Shown here: positions 4,654-7,018 of the stretch, one piece after another
Layout: every line of letters begins with the position of its first letter
How positions within the stretch are numbered: position 1 is the stretch's first letter
Origin: Chloroflexota bacterium
GTDB lineage: Bacteria > Chloroflexota > Dehalococcoidia > UBA2247 > RBG-13-53-26
Direction of reading: 5' to 3'
Assembly (NCBI GenBank): GCA_003650185.1
Contig: QMOF01000122.1
Span: 1-7,018, forward strand
DNA: 7,018 bases
Notes under the pieces: generated by a model
What the model saw: the letters and a program-made list of their open reading frames with translations, nothing else
The model's database searches: none
What the model was told of the DNA's origin: nothing
Made by a program: the position numbers and the translations under genes

Positions 4654-7018
4654 CGCTGCCGTCGTCCCCGTTCCCCTGTTCTCGCCTGGCCTTCTGCTGC
4701 AGCTCGTAGAGCTTGTTCAGGGCCTCCAGCGGAGTCAGAGAGTCGAGGTCCAGGCCGAGCAACTCGTCTACCACTGGCGGCGTTTGTCCGAACAGAAGAA
4801 GCTGCTGTGACGTCGCCTCGGCTCGCTGCCTGCCACGGGTCCCGGACTGTGCCGGGGGCTTGTGGCGCTGGTTGCCCTCCAGTCCTGCCAGTATCTCCTG
4901 GGCCCGGTAGACCACTGTCCTGGGCAGCCCCGCTAGCTGGGCGACGTGGATACCGTAGCTCCTGTCGGCGCCTCCCGGGATGATCTTGCGCAGGAAGACC
5001 ACCTTCCCTCCCTCCTCAGCCACAGCCACGTTGAGGTTGACTACCCGAGGCAAGTAGCTGGCCAGCTCCACCAGCTCGTGATAGTGGGTGGCAAACAGCG
5101 TCTTGGTGCCCAGCCTGGGGTGGTTGTGGACGTATTCCGCCACGGCGTGGGCGATGGAAATGCCGTCGTAGGTGCTGGTGCCACGCCCGATCTCGTCCAG
5201 GATGATGAGAGAGCGGGGCGTGGCGTTGTTGAGGATGTTGGCCGTCTCCACCATCTCCACCATGAAGGTGGACTGGCCTGCGGCCAGGTCTTCCTGTGCC
5301 CCTATCCTAGTGAAAATGCGGTCCACCAGGCCGATGGTAGCCGAGTCAGCCGGCACGAAGCTGCCGATCTGCGCCAGCAGCACGATGAGCGCCACCTGCC
5401 GGAGGTAGGTGGACTTACCCGACATGTTGGGGCCGGTGAGTATGATAAGCTGGGAGTCCCGGTTCGACAGGTAGGTGTCGTTGGGCACGAAGCTCTCTTC
5501 GCCCAGGCTCTGCTCCACCACGGGGTGACGCCCGCCTCTGATGAGTATGGTGTCGCCGTCGATGAGCTCGGGGCGCCTGTAGTTGTGGCGCACCGCCACC
5601 TCAGCCAGGCTCGAGAACACGTCAAGATGCGCCAGCGCATCGGCAACAGCCAGGACAGGTTCTCTCCACTGGCCCAACTGGTGACATACCTGGCGAAAGA
5701 TGGAAGACTCCAGCTCCGCCATGCGGTCGCGGGCGTTGAGGATGCGCGATTCGAAGTCCTTGAGCTCAACGGTGAAAAAGCGCTCTGCACCCACGAGCGT
5801 CTGCTTGCGTATGTAGTCGGATGGCACCTGGTCAAGGTTGGCCTTGCTCACCTCAATGTAGTAACCGAAGACCTTGTTGTATCCTACCTTCAAGGACTTG
5901 ATACCAGTGCGCTCCTTCTCGCGTCGCTCCAGGCTGGCCAGGTACTGCCGGCCCTCCTTCGAGGCTATGCGAAGCTGGTCGAGCTCAGGTGAGAAGCCCT
6001 GCCTTATGACACCACCGGCCTCCAGATTAGCCGGGGGATCGTCGGCAATAGCCTGGGAGACCAGGGCCACCGCCTCCTGGCAAGGCTGGAGTTGCCCCAC
6101 GAGCCAATCGGGAGCACCAGCATCGCCCAGTACTTCCTTTATCTCAGGGACCGTCTCCAGGCTGCGGCGAAGAGCGGCCAGTTCCCTGGGGTTGGCCTGG
6201 AGTGCCCCTATCCTGTTCACCAGCCGCTCCAGGTCACCCATCCGGTGTAGTAGCGCTATCACTCTGGCGCGGGCGATGCTGTCATCGCAGAACCTTTCCA
6301 CCGCGTCCTGGCGCTGCTTCAGCGCCTCCAGGCTCAGCAGCGGGTGGCCCAGCCACCGCCTGAGCAGTCTGCCACCCATCGGTGTTTGTGTCAGGTCAAT
6401 CACGGAGAGAAGCGACCCTTCAATGCTGCCTGAGCGGCTGTTGCGGAAGAGCTCCAGGTTGCGCCTGGTCTGGACATCCAGCACCATCTGGTCATCAGCG
6501 GAGTAGGTGGTCAGCCGGTTGAGCAGCTTCAGGGCACCCCTCTGGTTCTGACGTAGGTAATGGACAATCATGCCGGCCGCTCCCACGGCCAGCGGCAGAT
6601 GAGCGCAGCCGTACCCTTCCAGGGTGGCCACATCGAAGTGCTCCAGCAGGGCTTGCCTGGCTGCCTCCACCTCGGCCCACGAGTCGTCCACCGGAGTCAC
6701 CGGCGCTGCCTCACCCAGTCCGGCAGGGTCAACGTTGCGGGGCAGCAGTACCTCCGAGGGCTGAAGCCGTGCCAGCTCCGAAAGGAGCTGGTCCATCGAG
6801 AGCTGGGTGGTAGCGAACTCGGATGTGGTTATGTCCACATAGGCCAGCCCCGCCAGGTCCCTCTCCACAACCACGCTGGCCAGGTAGTTGTTGGCCTTTC
6901 CATCAAGCAGGCTGGGTTCGATCACCGTCCCCGGCGTCACCACGCGGACCACGTCCCTTTCCACCAGGCCCTTTCCCGGAGGGGTCAACTGCTCGCAAAT
7001 GGCCACCTTGTGTCCCCG
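4637..7018 (-). CDS. mutS: DNA mismatch repair protein MutS (5' end beyond the right edge)
   Basis: MutS binds mismatches and small loops and, with ATP, recruits MutL. The window contains 793 residues. Reading is open through the edge as RGHKVAICEQ, an internal stretch of the mismatch-binding domain, so the GTG at 7006 is not the start. By alignment from memory to E. coli MutS about 85 N-terminal residues are missing, including the Phe-x-Glu mismatch wedge. Visible, in visible-residue numbering: the core/lever domain beginning near 183 (RRNLELFRN), the clamp, and the ATPase with Walker A GPNMSGKST (529-537), Walker B LIILDEIGRGTSTYDG, FATHYHEL, and the SYGIHVAQLAGLP segment. The C-terminal tail has the typical DLDSLTPLEALNKLYELQ helix. 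There are no internal disruptions. The TAA at 4637-4639 lies inside the oppositely oriented signal peptidase gene. mutL is about 2.3 kb downstream on the same strand, after three intervening genes. Confidence 0.98.
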   Translation of the reverse strand, partial: RGHKVAICEQLTPPGKGLVERDVVRVVTPGTVIEPSLLDGKANNYLASVVVERDLAGLAYVDITTSEFATTQLSMDQLLSELARLQPSEVLLPRNVDPAGLGEAAPVTPVDDSWAEVEAARQALLEHFDVATLEGYGCAHLPLAVGAAGMIVHYLRQNQRGALKLLNRLTTYSADDQMVLDVQTRRNLELFRNSRSGSIEGSLLSVIDLTQTPMGGRLLRRWLGHPLLSLEALKQRQDAVERFCDDSIARARVIALLHRMGDLERLVNRIGALQANPRELAALRRSLETVPEIKEVLGDAGAPDWLVGQLQPCQEAVALVSQAIADDPPANLEAGGVIRQGFSPELDQLRIASKEGRQYLASLERREKERTGIKSLKVGYNKVFGYYIEVSKANLDQVPSDYIRKQTLVGAERFFTVELKDFESRILNARDRMAELESSIFRQVCHQLGQWREPVLAVADALAHLDVFSSLAEVAVRHNYRRPELIDGDTILIRGGRHPVVEQSLGEESFVPNDTYLSNRDSQLIILTGPNMSGKSTYLRQVALIVLLAQIGSFVPADSATIGLVDRIFTRIGAQEDLAAGQSTFMVEMVETANILNNATPRSLIILDEIGRGTSTYDGISIAHAVAEYVHNHPRLGTKTLFATHYHELVELASYLPRVVNLNVAVAEEGGKVVFLRKIIPGGADRSYGIHVAQLAGLPRTVVYRAQEILAGLEGNQRHKPPAQSGTRGRQRAEATSQQLLLFGQTPPVVDELLGLDLDSLTPLEALNKLYELQQKARREQGNGDDGSVRRKA

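Noticed and set aside
4946..5992. Plus-strand open frame of 348 codons opposite mutS
   Set aside because: It lies wholly antisense to well-conserved mutS sequence, shows no recognisable domain, and has the composition expected of the complement of GC-rich coding DNA.
7004..7006. GTG at 7006 as the start of mutS
   Set aside because: The frame stays open to the edge and encodes RGHK directly before VAICEQ, a conserved internal MutS segment; the true start is outside the window.

Overview
The window is GC-rich bacterial DNA (roughly 60% G+C by eye) with five densely packed protein-coding genes and no RNA gene, insertion sequence or CRISPR array that I can see. The DNA mismatch-repair genes mutS and mutL are unmistakable. 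A C_GCAxxG_C_C-type cysteine protein and a SipW/Sec11-like (Ser-His) signal peptidase would fit an anaerobic, non-proteobacterial lineage. Chloroflexota (Dehalococcoidia-like) is my best guess, but the sequence alone does not prove it.

Layout from left to right: (1) 122-640 (+), a small redox-type cysteine-rich protein with its own Shine-Dalgarno; (2) 644-2362 (-), mutL, complete, ending 3 bp from the preceding gene in a tail-to-tail arrangement; (3) 2529-3179 (-), a LabA/DUF88-type NYN-domain protein behind a good sigma-70-like promoter and a small dyad; (4) 3292-3984 (-), an N-terminally membrane-anchored NERD-domain protein, also with a recognisable promoter; (5) 4216 (or 4156)-4653 (+), a signal peptidase of the Ser-His class that lacks its usual C-terminal membrane segment; (6) 4637-7018 (-), mutS, whose first ~85 codons lie beyond the right edge and whose 3' end overlaps the signal peptidase gene by 17 bp.

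MutS recognises mismatches and recruits MutL. This MutL carries the endonuclease motifs typical of bacteria without MutH/Dam-directed repair, so the pair should form a complete nick-generating mismatch-repair core. mutS and mutL point the same way, but three genes lie between them: two carry nuclease-fold domains (NYN, NERD) and one is a divergently oriented membrane peptidase. The NYN and NERD genes each have a plausible promoter of their own, so this is probably not one mutS-to-mutL operon. Whether the nuclease-fold genes have anything to do with repair is open. I found no clearly new multi-gene system. The points most worth checking are the split mutS/mutL neighbourhood, the truncated signal peptidase, the promoter-dyad arrangement at the NYN gene, and several short inverted repeats.
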